A program made the translations under genes and the position numbers. From an uncultured Lachnospiraceae bacterium (lineage in GTDB: Bacteria > Bacillota > Clostridia > Lachnospirales > Lachnospiraceae): DNA of 33,825 bases. Under the pieces are notes generated by a model. It saw only the letters and a list, made by a program, of their open reading frames with translations. It did not search any database and was not told where the DNA came from. Location of the stretch: positions 1 through 33,825 of the forward strand of contig CANRMA010000023.1 in NCBI GenBank assembly GCA_947631625.1, written 5' to 3'. This document shows positions 1 through 8,109 of this stretch, piece after piece (position 1 is the stretch's first letter; every line of letters starts with the position of its first letter).

Positions 1-98
1 CTTTTTATTTTTCACTTTTTATTTTTCACTTTTTATTTTTCACTTTTTATTTTTCACTTTTTATTTTTCACTTTTTATTTTTCACTTTTTAATTTTCA
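1..98. repeat. 14-bp AT-rich tandem repeat array
   Basis: Seven head-to-tail copies of the 14-mer CTTTTTATTTTTCA. The first six are identical and the seventh has one change. The array touches the window edge, so it may extend further left. It is non-coding, and no spacer-repeat alternation is seen, so it is not a CRISPR array. Further degenerate T-rich sequence follows to about 115. Confidence 0.95.
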
Positions 99-227
99 TT
101 TTTTATATTTTTAATTGTAAAAATGATGATCGTATGGCAGGGCGGAATTAGTATATTAGTAAATATAGCGCCGTAAGCTTAATTTATTGCATATAAAAGC
201 TTAAGATAAGCTTAAATTTATGAAAAC

Positions 228-251
228 TAAAAAGGCAGCTTCGGCCTTTTC
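228..251 (-). terminator. Intrinsic terminator downstream of the PIN toxin gene
   Basis: Read on the minus strand, a 7-bp stem (AAAAGGC/GCCTTTT) with a 7-nt loop runs into a T-rich tract. It lies 33 bp beyond the toxin stop codon, the expected place for the terminator of the toxin-antitoxin operon. Further AAGCTTAA-type inverted repeats lie at about 173-220. Confidence 0.6.
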
Positions 252-283
252 ATAAGCCTGTAACTGCCTTTGTGCTGCGTATT

Positions 284-676
284 TTATTTTAAATTGTACT
301 GTTCCAAAAATTCCGAAACGGTCAAAACTAAATTATCTTTCGGAAAATGTTTTATATTTCCTGTAATCAGCTTTGCATTGCAAAACTTTGCTATCTCATA
401 AAACTTTTTGTCCGCTTCATCTATAAAATCAAGGCTTAGCGGCTCTGCAATCACAGAACGCCCGCTGTCTGTGATCCAGTCAATTAAAGCATTCACTTCG
501 CCGTTTGTAAATCTGAATTTCGGTCTTTTTAACACTTCCTTATATTCACTTAAAATTCTGTAATCATAACAGGGGATAAGCCCTCCGCTTATGACCAGAC
601 TTAAAAATCTTGCGGACGCGCCATTTTTTGACCATAAAGCAGATACAAGAATATTCGTATCTATCACAACAAGCAT
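284..676 (-). CDS. PIN-domain toxin of a type II toxin-antitoxin pair
   Basis: A 130-aa protein with the layout of the putative PIN-family toxins (COG1569 type). The N-terminal strand carries the first acidic metal ligand in VVIDTNILVSALW. It is followed by a helical middle with the acidic SEYKEVLKRPKF segment and a late acidic cluster (FIDEADKKFYEIA), then an ITGNIKHF strand. PIN proteins are Mg-dependent ribonucleases, and in such pairs the toxin cleaves RNA when the antitoxin is lost. I place the start at ATG 676 because GGGGAG lies about 7 nt upstream. A GTG at 682 overlapping the antitoxin stop is possible but would leave almost no spacer. The gene directly follows the antitoxin gene, so the two are probably translated from one mRNA. 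The RNA target is not visible from sequence. Confidence 0.85.
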   Translation of the reverse strand: MLVVIDTNILVSALWSKNGASARFLSLVISGGLIPCYDYRILSEYKEVLKRPKFRFTNGEVNALIDWITDSGRSVIAEPLSLDFIDEADKKFYEIAKFCNAKLITGNIKHFPKDNLVLTVSEFLEQYNLK

Positions 677-678
677 AA

Positions 679-954
679 TCACTCTCCCCGGCGTACGGCA
701 GATATTTCGGCTTCGATCTCCTCATCGGTCATATAGCCGTTTTCCGCCGCTTTCATACGCATAGAATTAAAAGCAAGCATTGCTTTTGCCTGCCTGACCG
801 CTTTTACGGTTTCCTCAAAACCGCCCTCGGCAATATCGATCAAAAGCGCCGTCGGCTTGCCATTATTTGTAATTACAACTTCGCCGTCAGAAGAAAGATT
901 GTCCCATATGCTCTTTGGGGTAGTCCTTAAATCCCTTACTGTGTAAAAATTCAT
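679..954 (-). CDS. Phd/YefM-like antitoxin
   Basis: A 91-aa protein that opens with FYTVRDLRTTPKSIWDNL and continues with VVITNNGKPTALLID. This is the fold signature of Phd/YefM-type antitoxins, whose N-terminal half binds DNA. The C-terminal part (about residues 50-91) is helical and charged, as expected for the toxin-wrapping tail. ATG 954 is preferred because AGGTG sits 6 nt upstream; a GTG at 963 in the same frame falls on the Shine-Dalgarno itself. The gene is first in the operon and lies immediately before the PIN toxin, the usual antitoxin-toxin order. A promoter with overlapping dyad sequence lies just upstream, consistent with autorepression by the complex, which is inferred from family behaviour. 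Confidence 0.85.
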   Translation of the reverse strand: MNFYTVRDLRTTPKSIWDNLSSDGEVVITNNGKPTALLIDIAEGGFEETVKAVRQAKAMLAFNSMRMKAAENGYMTDEEIEAEISAVRRGE

Positions 955-968
955 ATCTGTCACCTCAC

Positions 969-1001
969 AATCATCGTACTATATCGTATCACGATTGTCA
1001 A
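969..1001 (-). promoter_or_regulatory. Promoter and probable operator of the toxin-antitoxin operon
   Basis: On the minus strand TTGACA (996-1001) and TACGAT (973-978) are separated by exactly 17 bp. Between and across them lie inverted ATCGT/ACGAT half-sites (the CAATCGTGATACG and TACGATGATTG arms), a layout that fits binding by the antitoxin. The promoter match is strong; the operator role is inferred. Confidence 0.65.
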
Positions 1002-1045
1002 CATATTATGCATCATTTTTAATTTACTGTTTTTACAAACTGCTT

Positions 1046-1212
1046 TTAATTAATCATTTTTAACTAATCTTTTTTAATAATCTTTTTAACTAATCTTTTT
1101 TAACTAATCTTTTTAGCTAATCTTTTTTAACTAATCTTTTTTAACTAATCTTTTTAGCTAATCTTTTTTAACTAATCATTTCAGCTAATCTTTTTTAACT
1201 AATCATTTCTAA
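1046..1212. repeat. 13-14 bp tandem repeat array (TAACTAATCTTTTT type)
   Basis: About twelve head-to-tail units of TAACTAATCTTTTT, with variants TAGCTAATC and CAGCTAATC and lengths of 13-14 bp. The array fills the gap between the 3' end of the riboflavin transporter gene and the promoter of the toxin-antitoxin operon. It carries no open reading frame and no obvious intrinsic terminator. Confidence 0.9.
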
Positions 1213-1235
1213 CAAACCCAGTTTTTAATGTTCCA

Positions 1236-1973
1236 CTAGTTAGTTTTCTTAAGTATAGGGCTTAACTTCTTATATATAAGCAGAGTTATTATCGACACGC
1301 TCGCGCCTTTGATCAAGTTGAGCGGCGCGACCGCAAAACACACGAAAGTCGTAACATTCGTGATTGCAGAATTTATCTGCGTCCCCATATCGATAACCAT
1401 ATCCAGCGCGCCCTCGCCGCCTCCGAAAAACATATCCGCAAATTTGGGCAGTAGATATACCGCATTAAAAGCTGTTCCGAATACCGTCATACATAAAGTT
1501 CCGACCACGCTTGAGACTATGGCAGTCTTTTTGGTTTTATGTAAACTATATATAATTGAGGCAGGCAGGACAAAACTGCAGCCCACTGCAAAATTAGCCA
1601 GTTCTCCTACGAAAAAAGTGGATGTGGGCTTAAATAAAACCTTCAATACGATCTTGCAAAACTCAATCATCACACCGGCGGTCGGGCCGAAAGCAAAGGC
1701 TCCGATAAGCACCGGCAGTTCGCTGAAATCCAACCCGTAAAAGCTCGGCGCAAAAGGAAGCGGGAACTCAAGAACCATAAGTACCGCCGCGATCGCTGAA
1801 AACATTCCGATAACCGCTATTTTTCTGGTGGACAGAATGCGCTCGGCAACATCGTTCTTTTTGGCTATGGCCTTCTCCACGACATAAGCCGCAATAAATA
1901 TGACGGCTACGACGCACACAAACTGCAGCACGAATACTACATTACTCCTGATACTGTTTACAAATTCACCCAT
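1236..1973 (-). CDS. ribU: ECF transporter S component, RibU-like riboflavin carrier
   Basis: A 245-aa integral membrane protein with about six hydrophobic segments. The segment at about residues 52-110 (AVLMVLEFPLP, then GLDFSELPVLIGAFAFGP and GVMIEFCKIVLK) is the characteristic RibU/ECF S-component region. S components bind a vitamin and dock on the shared EcfA-EcfA'-EcfT energising module, which is encoded elsewhere. The riboflavin assignment rests mainly on the upstream FMN riboswitch, which in Firmicutes controls ribU and riboflavin synthesis genes. The start is supported by GGAGG about 9 nt before ATG 1973. The gene stands alone behind its own promoter and riboswitch. No terminator is evident after it; the next sequence is a tandem-repeat array. 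Confidence 0.9.
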   Translation of the reverse strand: MGEFVNSIRSNVVFVLQFVCVVAVIFIAAYVVEKAIAKKNDVAERILSTRKIAVIGMFSAIAAVLMVLEFPLPFAPSFYGLDFSELPVLIGAFAFGPTAGVMIEFCKIVLKVLFKPTSTFFVGELANFAVGCSFVLPASIIYSLHKTKKTAIVSSVVGTLCMTVFGTAFNAVYLLPKFADMFFGGGEGALDMVIDMGTQINSAITNVTTFVCFAVAPLNLIKGASVSIITLLIYKKLSPILKKTN

Positions 1974-2038
1974 TTTTCTTTTCCTCCGTTTTCATTGATA
2001 AATGATTTGAAAAAAAGAAAGCGCTTCGACTTTTGCAT

Positions 2039-2078
2039 AAAAAAATCCCCGTATGCCAAAAAAGACAATCCGGGGGTT
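2039..2078 (-). terminator. Riboswitch expression-platform terminator
   Basis: On the minus strand the arms AACCCCCG and CGGGGATT, with one G-T wobble, form a stem that runs straight into seven T residues. It lies between the FMN aptamer and the ribU ribosome binding site. FMN binding is expected to favour this terminator and shut off transporter synthesis (established mechanism for this riboswitch class). Confidence 0.8.
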
Positions 2079-2089
2079 GTTGCTCATGC

Positions 2090-2305
2090 AGTTTCTTCTT
2101 CCATCCAGACTTTACTGTTGGTTACGGATTCTTACCGTATCAGCCGCCGCATTTAAGAAAAACGTCGCAGACGTATCTCTGCTGCAGCGGGTCGCGGACT
2201 CGCCTGCTTTTCCAAATATTTGAGAAATATCCGGACTCAAACATCATGGTAAAACAGATATCACCGCCAGTAGGGAATTTCACCCTGCCCCGAAGAACTT
2301 ACCTT
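2090..2305 (-). promoter_or_regulatory. FMN riboswitch (RFN element)
   Basis: Read on the minus strand, the region has the RFN landmarks in order: GGGGCAGGGTGAAATTCCC, CTGGCGGTGA, GAGTCCGG, the GCGACCCGC segment, GGTAAGAATCCG, ACCAACAGTAAAGTC and TGGATGGAAGAAG. The peripheral arm around 2160-2200 is longer than in the most compact examples. Placement between a strong promoter and a terminator hairpin ahead of a RibU-like gene fits transcriptional control by FMN. Confidence 0.95.
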
Positions 2306-2319
2306 TTTCAGTTGATGCT

Positions 2320-2348
2320 ATTATAATACTATATACATAAAAATACAA
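2320..2348 (-). promoter_or_regulatory. Promoter of the riboswitch-ribU unit
   Basis: On the minus strand TTGTAT (2343-2348) and a perfect TATAAT (2320-2325) are separated by 17 bp. Predicted initiation near 2312 places the FMN aptamer at the very 5' end of the transcript. Confidence 0.8.
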
Positions 2349-2365
2349 TAGCTTCTTTTTCATAC

Positions 2366-4771
2366 TTATTTATTATCGTTTTTTATCTTCATCGTCAGCC
2401 CTATCCTCTTTTTTGCAAGATCGACGGTAAGCACCTGCACGTCTACTATATCGCCGACGCTGACCGCTTCAAGCGGGTGCTTTATGTATTTGTCGGTCAT
2501 CTCGGATATGTGGACGAGGCCGTCCTGATGAACACCTATATCCACGAAGGCGCCAAAGTCTATTACATTGCGGACCGTGCCTTTTAATATCATGCCGGGC
2601 TTTAGATCTTTCATATCCAAAACGTCGCTTCTTAAAATAGGAGCGGGCATATCGTCACGGGGATCTCTTGCAGGCTTTTCAAGTTCTTTTATTATATCGG
2701 TTAAAGTTATCTCTCCTATGCCGAGTTCCTCAGCCAGTTTCTTCTTATCTTTTATTTTCCGTTCAAGGCTGCCTGTCGAAAACTCTGACATAGTGTTAGG
2801 GTTTGTGTCGTTTGATCCGTTTCCTGCTGAGTTTTCAACGGCAGGTGTGTCCAACACGGCGCCATTGATTGCTGCAGCAAGGGCTTTGCCCATCGCGGTA
2901 TTGGTATTTTTTATTACTATCTGCTTACTCTTTTTAGGCTTTGCCTTTGCTTCTTTGCCGGGAACATTCGGAGCGGCTTTTCTGCCTGAAGCTTTCTGCG
3001 CGGCCGCTTTTTTCTGAATCACTTTTATATCGTCCATTGTAAGGCCGATTTTTTCCATAAGCTTCTGCGCCGCCTCATAGGATTCCGGATGAACGCTGGT
3101 AGCGTCAAGCGGATTGTCTCCGTCCGTGATCCTCATAAAGCCCGCGCACTGTTCATATGCCTTGGGGCCGAGCTTGGCGACCTTAAGAAGTTGTTTTCGG
3201 TTGGTAAAGCGTCCGTTGGTTTCTCTGTAATCCACTATATTTCTGGCTATTACTTTGGTAACTCCGGAAACGTATTCAAGCAGCGACGCCGATGCGGTAT
3301 TCAGATCGACGCCGACTTTATTTACACTGTCTTCAACAACGCCGTTTAGCGCATTGCTTAATTTTTTCTGGTTCATATCATGCTGATATTGGCCCACGCC
3401 TATCGACTTGGGATCGATCTTAACAAGCTCGGCAAGCGGGTCCTGTAAGCGTCTGGCTATGGAAGCCGCGCTTCTTTGTCCTACGTCAAAATTCGGAAAT
3501 TCCTCGGTCGCAAGTTTGCTTGCGGAATAAACCGACGCCCCCGCCTCGTTGACTATCACGTATTGCACAGGAGTGTCAAGCTCTTTAAGCAGCTCCACGA
3601 TAACCTGTTCCGACTCCCTCGACGCGGTACCGTTGCCTACGGATATAAGTGAAACATTATATTTTTTAATCAGCTTTTTAAGCTCCGCCTTGGCTTCTTC
3701 GACTTTATTCTGGGGAGCGGTCGGATATATGACTTTGGTGTCAAGGACTTTGCCTGTCTCGTCAACCACCGCAAGCTTACAGCCTGTCCTGAACGCCGGA
3801 TCCCATCCGAGAACCACTTTTCCGGCGATAGGGGGCTGCATAAGAAGCTGCTCCAAATTTTTTCCAAATACAGTGATAGCGCCGTCTTCCGCTTTTTCCG
3901 TCAGTTCGTTCCTGACTTCCCTTTCAATGGCGGGAGCTATCAATCTGACATAGCTGTCATTTATTACTTCCTCCAAAACAGGCGATGTGACACTGTTGTC
4001 ATTTTTTATGACTTTGGTACGCAGATATTGTAAAATACGCTCTGTCGGCGCCTCCACCTTAACTGTAAGGAATTTTTCCGCTTCGCCTCTGTTGACAGCA
4101 AGCACTCTATGACCTGCGACTTTTTTCACAGGCTCTTCAAAATCATAATACATCTCGTAAACGCTCTGCTCCTTTTCATCTTTGGCCACGCTTACAAGTC
4201 TGCCTTCTTCCATTGTGATATTCCTTATATAAATTCTGTAATCCGCCTCGTCGGAAACAGCTTCGGCGATAATGTCCTTTGCGCCCTGTATGGCGTCTTC
4301 CACTGTTTTTACCGCCTTGGCTTCGTCCTCGTCGTCATGTATATACTTAACTGCTTCTTCTTCGAGCGGAGTCTGCGCTTCCTGCGCCATTATATAATCC
4401 GCGAGCGGTTCTAAGCCTTTTTCTTTAGCGACGCTTGCCCTTGTCTTTCTCTTGGGTCGGTACGGCCTGTACAAGTCTTCGACCACTACCATTGTTTCTG
4501 CCGCGGTTATCTTCTCGCGCAACTCGTCCGTCAGCTTGCCCTGCTCCTCTATACTGCTTAAAACCTGCTCTTTTTTCTCTTCAAGATTTCTAAGATATGT
4601 AAGGCGCTCGTCCAGATCACGCAGCTGCTCATCATTGAGCGAACCTGTCGCCTCTTTGCGGTATCTGGAAATAAAGGGAATGGTGTTACCCTCATCTATA
4701 AGCTGCACCGCAGCCTCCACCTGCCATTTTTCCACCTGTAACTCGTCTTTTAATTTTAATATAATGTCCAT
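2366..4771 (-). CDS. tex: Tex-family S1 RNA-binding protein
   Basis: An 801-aa homologue of Tex/YhgF. The order of domains is a helical N-terminal region (IPFISRYRKEATGSLNDEQ at about 33-51), a YqgF-like RNase-H fold in the middle (starting near LGWDPAFRTGCKLAV), helix-hairpin-helix segments (VGVDLNTASASLL and following, about 493-560), and a C-terminal S1 domain (about 722-795, GMILKGTVRNVIDFGAFVDI). Tex proteins bind nucleic acid and influence transcription and gene expression; the exact role is not settled. It is a little longer than typical Tex because of a Lys/Ala-rich, low-complexity stretch between the HhH and S1 parts (about 590-670). GGAGA lies just before ATG 4771. A TATAAT box lies at 4824-4829 on the minus strand, but no good -35 was found. 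Confidence 0.95.
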   Translation of the reverse strand: MDIILKLKDELQVEKWQVEAAVQLIDEGNTIPFISRYRKEATGSLNDEQLRDLDERLTYLRNLEEKKEQVLSSIEEQGKLTDELREKITAAETMVVVEDLYRPYRPKRKTRASVAKEKGLEPLADYIMAQEAQTPLEEEAVKYIHDDEDEAKAVKTVEDAIQGAKDIIAEAVSDEADYRIYIRNITMEEGRLVSVAKDEKEQSVYEMYYDFEEPVKKVAGHRVLAVNRGEAEKFLTVKVEAPTERILQYLRTKVIKNDNSVTSPVLEEVINDSYVRLIAPAIEREVRNELTEKAEDGAITVFGKNLEQLLMQPPIAGKVVLGWDPAFRTGCKLAVVDETGKVLDTKVIYPTAPQNKVEEAKAELKKLIKKYNVSLISVGNGTASRESEQVIVELLKELDTPVQYVIVNEAGASVYSASKLATEEFPNFDVGQRSAASIARRLQDPLAELVKIDPKSIGVGQYQHDMNQKKLSNALNGVVEDSVNKVGVDLNTASASLLEYVSGVTKVIARNIVDYRETNGRFTNRKQLLKVAKLGPKAYEQCAGFMRITDGDNPLDATSVHPESYEAAQKLMEKIGLTMDDIKVIQKKAAAQKASGRKAAPNVPGKEAKAKPKKSKQIVIKNTNTAMGKALAAAINGAVLDTPAVENSAGNGSNDTNPNTMSEFSTGSLERKIKDKKKLAEELGIGEITLTDIIKELEKPARDPRDDMPAPILRSDVLDMKDLKPGMILKGTVRNVIDFGAFVDIGVHQDGLVHISEMTDKYIKHPLEAVSVGDIVDVQVLTVDLAKKRIGLTMKIKNDNK

Positions 4772-4876
4772 TTATGTCTCCGTTTCCCTTTCATATAAAC
4801 TCCGAAAAATCCATGACTACCCTATTATACTGTATTTTGGGGCAGACCGCCACATAAAATTTTAACATCCGTTATT

Positions 4877-4906
4877 TTGACAATGATACAACGTCTATGC
4901 TATAAT
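4877..4906 (+). promoter_or_regulatory. Promoter of the transglutaminase-like gene
   Basis: TTGACA (4877-4882) and TATAAT (4901-4906) with an 18-bp spacer; both boxes are perfect. Initiation near 4913 would give a leader of about 120 nt containing the GCGAAAC/GTTTCGC inverted repeat. Confidence 0.8.
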
Positions 4907-4950
4907 ACACTTAAAATTACTTCATATTATAAAGTTACTTACATATTATT

Positions 4951-5004
4951 GCGAAACTTTTATCAGATTGTAAAAGATTGTTAAGGAACGTTTCGCAGTC
5001 ACCC
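4951..5004 (+). repeat. Short GCGAAAC/GTTTCGC inverted repeat with conserved right flank
   Basis: GCGAAAC (4951-4957) and GTTTCGC (4990-4996) form a 7-bp inverted repeat enclosing 32 bp, followed by AGTCACCCGGAA. The right half, GTTTCGCAGTCACCCGGAA, closely matches the sequence before buk (15,672) and, in opposite orientation, the sequence before the 50-aa gene (20,611-20,626). In all three cases it lies in the leader shortly before the ribosome binding site. The function is unknown. Confidence 0.7.
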
Positions 5005-5033
5005 GGAAATTTATTGTGGGAGGTATTGATATT

Positions 5034-8030
5034 ATGGTATTTCGAAAAAAAGCAGGAAAAATCGCCGGATTGTTGGCACTATCACTTATACTTTCAGAAA
5101 CGCCCATTATGCCTGCGTATGCGACTGACAACTCAGCGCCGCAGACAGAAAATACGGCGTCTGTTCAGGATTCTGAAACCGGAGAGACATACTCTCTGTC
5201 CGATCCTTATGCAGAAGATGAAATAAATTCCGAAAACAACGACGATCCCTCAACAGGAGATGAAACAATTGCGAACGGCGGAAACGACTCCGCAGCAGGG
5301 AATGGAGAAAACACTGACGGAGTGGACTCTAACGATGATAATGACTCTGTAAACGGCGACGGCGCGGACTCCGACGATAATAATGACTCTGCAAACGGCG
5401 ACGATGCGGACTCCGACGATGATAATGACTCTTCAAACGTTGACGATGCGGACTCCGACAATGATAATGACTCTTCAAACGGCGACGGCGCAGACTCCGA
5501 CGGCAACAACGATTCCGTCAACAAAGACGATATAACTGCAGGAGATGAAGATGGCGCCGTAAATGAGGGCGAAATGACCGCAGATGACGAAGAAGCCCTT
5601 GCAAATGATGAAGAAATAGACGCAGATGATGAATCAGACTCTGTAAATGAATATCCGGAAGCCCCCCCAGTTTCATATGATCAGGCTATCGAAATTGACG
5701 GTAATATTTCATCTTCCGCATTAATGCGTGAGGCTTATTTCAAAGAGCAACTTACAGATTTGCAAAAACAGATCTTTGATGAAGCGAAGAGGGTCTTTCT
5801 CAATGCGCCCAATAATCCGCCGGACTGGACAATAGATGATGAGAACGAACCGCATAAAGGAATGTATATAAGTGACATGACATTTCCGGAAACGACAACT
5901 TCTTCAGATTACCTTACAGCAATCTCTGCCTTTATATCATCTTATCCAAATGAGACAGAATGGATGTCGATACCAAACAGATATAATACAATGGGTATTG
6001 GTTTCGGTATGTCCAAATTTTATAGCAACGAGTTAGAGCTAAAGGCCAGAGATAAAATAGCGGAAATAAAGAACAACGCCATATTATATGCCACAGAGAA
6101 CTATCCGGATGCAATGACTTACGGTGTCATAAGATATTTTGATCAATGGATCTGTGAAAACGGGTATTATCTTAACAAAGGCGGCGGCCCCGAATTCTAT
6201 GATAAAGAAGAGCATACTTCGGAAGAATATGAACTCTTTTACAAATGTCACAGGTCATACGGCATTCTGTTGGACGGCAAAGGGGTCTGTGAGAGTTATG
6301 CAAGGCTTATGACCAGACTGTTGGATGCGGCGGATATTCCCAATATGCTCATACCGGGCGACATTAAGGTCAACGGAGTACCTTACGGGCATATGTGGAA
6401 TTATGTACAGATGCCGGATGGGAAATGGTATATGATCGATTCGACATTTGACGACGACAGCGGCAGCGGCGGTCCCAACCACAAAACTTCAAACAGAAAA
6501 TATCTTCTGGTAAAAAACAATGGGAATTATACACCCAATAGAGATATATTACATAACCCTGATGTAATACCTGAATTTAAGCTGCCCGAATTAGCCAACA
6601 GCAATTACGATTACACCAAGGCTGACGACAGCGATAACGATTTCGGTTTGGGAGAAGTCACGATCAAATTAGATAAAGAAGAATGTGACCTTATTCCCAA
6701 AGGAAAAGAAACGCTGACCTGTACAATAACGGATGACAAAGGACAACAGTTAAGCGGAACTTCCGTCGTCTTCTCAAGCAGCAATACCAAGATTGCAAAG
6801 GTAGACAAAAACGGCGTCGTTACGGCAGTATCGGCCGGCAGCGCAACAATTTATGCGGCAGCTTTCGGAACGTCCGCAGAGTGCAAGATAAATGTGGATC
6901 AGGTCAAGGCAATGAAGTCTGAAAATACCGGCAAGACAAGCGAGAGCATATCTCTCGGGCTCACCGATGGAGGCACTGCCTCAAAAGAAGTGGCTCTTAC
7001 CGTAGATATGGGAAATTCCCCACATACCGCGCAGTGGATGTTGGAAAATGAAAAGGCGGTAACGCCGCAGATAACCTGCAGCAAATCGAACGTTGTAAAG
7101 GCGGAACTGTCTTCCAATCCTTTTACCGACAACCGCATGACCATAAACTTACAGGCCGTGGCCGCGGGAAGCGCCAATGTAACAGTTACATTCGCGAAAA
7201 AGAAAGTGACTTTAAAAGTTACGGCCGGACAGCTCATCAAAGAAGAAATGTTCGACATTACATGGCCTGCGGCCGTCAAGACGGAAGGCGACATACGTAT
7301 AACGCCATATACCGGCAGGGCAATCAAACCCATAGTTAAAAAGAAAACCGACGAGCAGTATAAGACCGTAAAATTCAAGACTTCTTATGTACACAATAAG
7401 GACGCAGGAAACGCCAAGGTTATTATAACAGGCGCCGGAAAATGGGGCGGCGCGCTAGAATATGATTTTGTCATTACTCCCATAGACATAACCGACGCGG
7501 ACTTTTCAAATGATCTGAAAGCCAAGTCATATAACGGCGGTTCAAATCCTCCTAAGACGACGGTGAAATATAATAAGAAAACTCTCAAAGCAAATAAAGA
7601 TTATGAAATTCTGTATAACTCTGAATCTGAAAGTGATATAATGGCAGCAAACGGCGGCGCGATCCCTGTCGGTTCCTACACTATCACAATACGAGGAATA
7701 GGCAACTATACAGGCACCGTAAAACAGACCAAAACTTATAATGTAACTCAGAATACGATTGCCAAAGTGAGCGTTTCGGGTTCCGGAAGCGCCAAATTTA
7801 CCGGAAGGACAATGAACCCTTATACCGTAAAGATAGGCAAAAATGTACTGCCGAATACAGATTATGACATAACCTGGTATAAGGGACAGGGAAAGAGCAA
7901 GAATACCTCTCCTATGAAAACGAATCCAAGCGCTAAGGGTAAATATACCGCGGTCATAACTGTTAAGGGCGATAATCTGACAACCACGAACAGGAAAAAT
8001 GAGATTGTTAAAAAATTCACAATCAAATAG
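5034..8030 (+). CDS. Secreted transglutaminase-like protein with Ig-like domains
   Basis: A 998-aa predicted exported protein. ATG 5034 is chosen because GGGAGGT lies 10 nt upstream and a positively charged, hydrophobic signal peptide follows directly (cleavage probably after MPAYA, near residue 28). Residues about 40-220 are very acidic and include four 14-aa repeats. A transglutaminase-like core carries a plausible catalytic triad of Cys419 (GKGVCESYARL), His453 (YGHMWNYV) and Asp469 (YMIDSTFDD). A bacterial Ig-like (BIG2) domain follows at about 540-625, then further Ig-like repeats of the NYTGTVKQTKTYNV type to the C terminus. No LPXTG sorting motif is visible, so retention may depend on the repeats. 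Members of this superfamily include cross-linking enzymes and peptidases; the substrate cannot be predicted. It heads a plus-strand run of four genes. Confidence 0.85.
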   Translation: MVFRKKAGKIAGLLALSLILSETPIMPAYATDNSAPQTENTASVQDSETGETYSLSDPYAEDEINSENNDDPSTGDETIANGGNDSAAGNGENTDGVDSNDDNDSVNGDGADSDDNNDSANGDDADSDDDNDSSNVDDADSDNDNDSSNGDGADSDGNNDSVNKDDITAGDEDGAVNEGEMTADDEEALANDEEIDADDESDSVNEYPEAPPVSYDQAIEIDGNISSSALMREAYFKEQLTDLQKQIFDEAKRVFLNAPNNPPDWTIDDENEPHKGMYISDMTFPETTTSSDYLTAISAFISSYPNETEWMSIPNRYNTMGIGFGMSKFYSNELELKARDKIAEIKNNAILYATENYPDAMTYGVIRYFDQWICENGYYLNKGGGPEFYDKEEHTSEEYELFYKCHRSYGILLDGKGVCESYARLMTRLLDAADIPNMLIPGDIKVNGVPYGHMWNYVQMPDGKWYMIDSTFDDDSGSGGPNHKTSNRKYLLVKNNGNYTPNRDILHNPDVIPEFKLPELANSNYDYTKADDSDNDFGLGEVTIKLDKEECDLIPKGKETLTCTITDDKGQQLSGTSVVFSSSNTKIAKVDKNGVVTAVSAGSATIYAAAFGTSAECKINVDQVKAMKSENTGKTSESISLGLTDGGTASKEVALTVDMGNSPHTAQWMLENEKAVTPQITCSKSNVVKAELSSNPFTDNRMTINLQAVAAGSANVTVTFAKKKVTLKVTAGQLIKEEMFDITWPAAVKTEGDIRITPYTGRAIKPIVKKKTDEQYKTVKFKTSYVHNKDAGNAKVIITGAGKWGGALEYDFVITPIDITDADFSNDLKAKSYNGGSNPPKTTVKYNKKTLKANKDYEILYNSESESDIMAANGGAIPVGSYTITIRGIGNYTGTVKQTKTYNVTQNTIAKVSVSGSGSAKFTGRTMNPYTVKIGKNVLPNTDYDITWYKGQGKSKNTSPMKTNPSAKGKYTAVITVKGDNLTTTNRKNEIVKKFTIK
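5343..5510 (+). repeat. 42-bp tandem repeat encoding an acidic 14-aa unit
   Basis: Four in-frame copies of a 42-bp unit encoding variants of DSANGDDADSDDDN. They form the acidic linker after the signal peptide of the transglutaminase-like protein. Copy number could change by slippage without breaking the frame. Confidence 0.9.
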
Positions 8031-8109
8031 CATTTATGTCAGCATTACATATGGGAATATTTCACTTTCCCAACATATAAGTTATTCTGTCACAGATAGG
8101 AGGATACTT

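Noticed and set aside
1..98. CRISPR-like array
   Set aside because: The units are 14 bp, directly adjacent and without unique spacers, and no cas genes are present. The same applies to the array at 1,046-1,212.
2033..2326. 97-aa plus-strand frame
   Set aside because: It lies across the FMN riboswitch and its terminator on the opposite strand and has no independent support.
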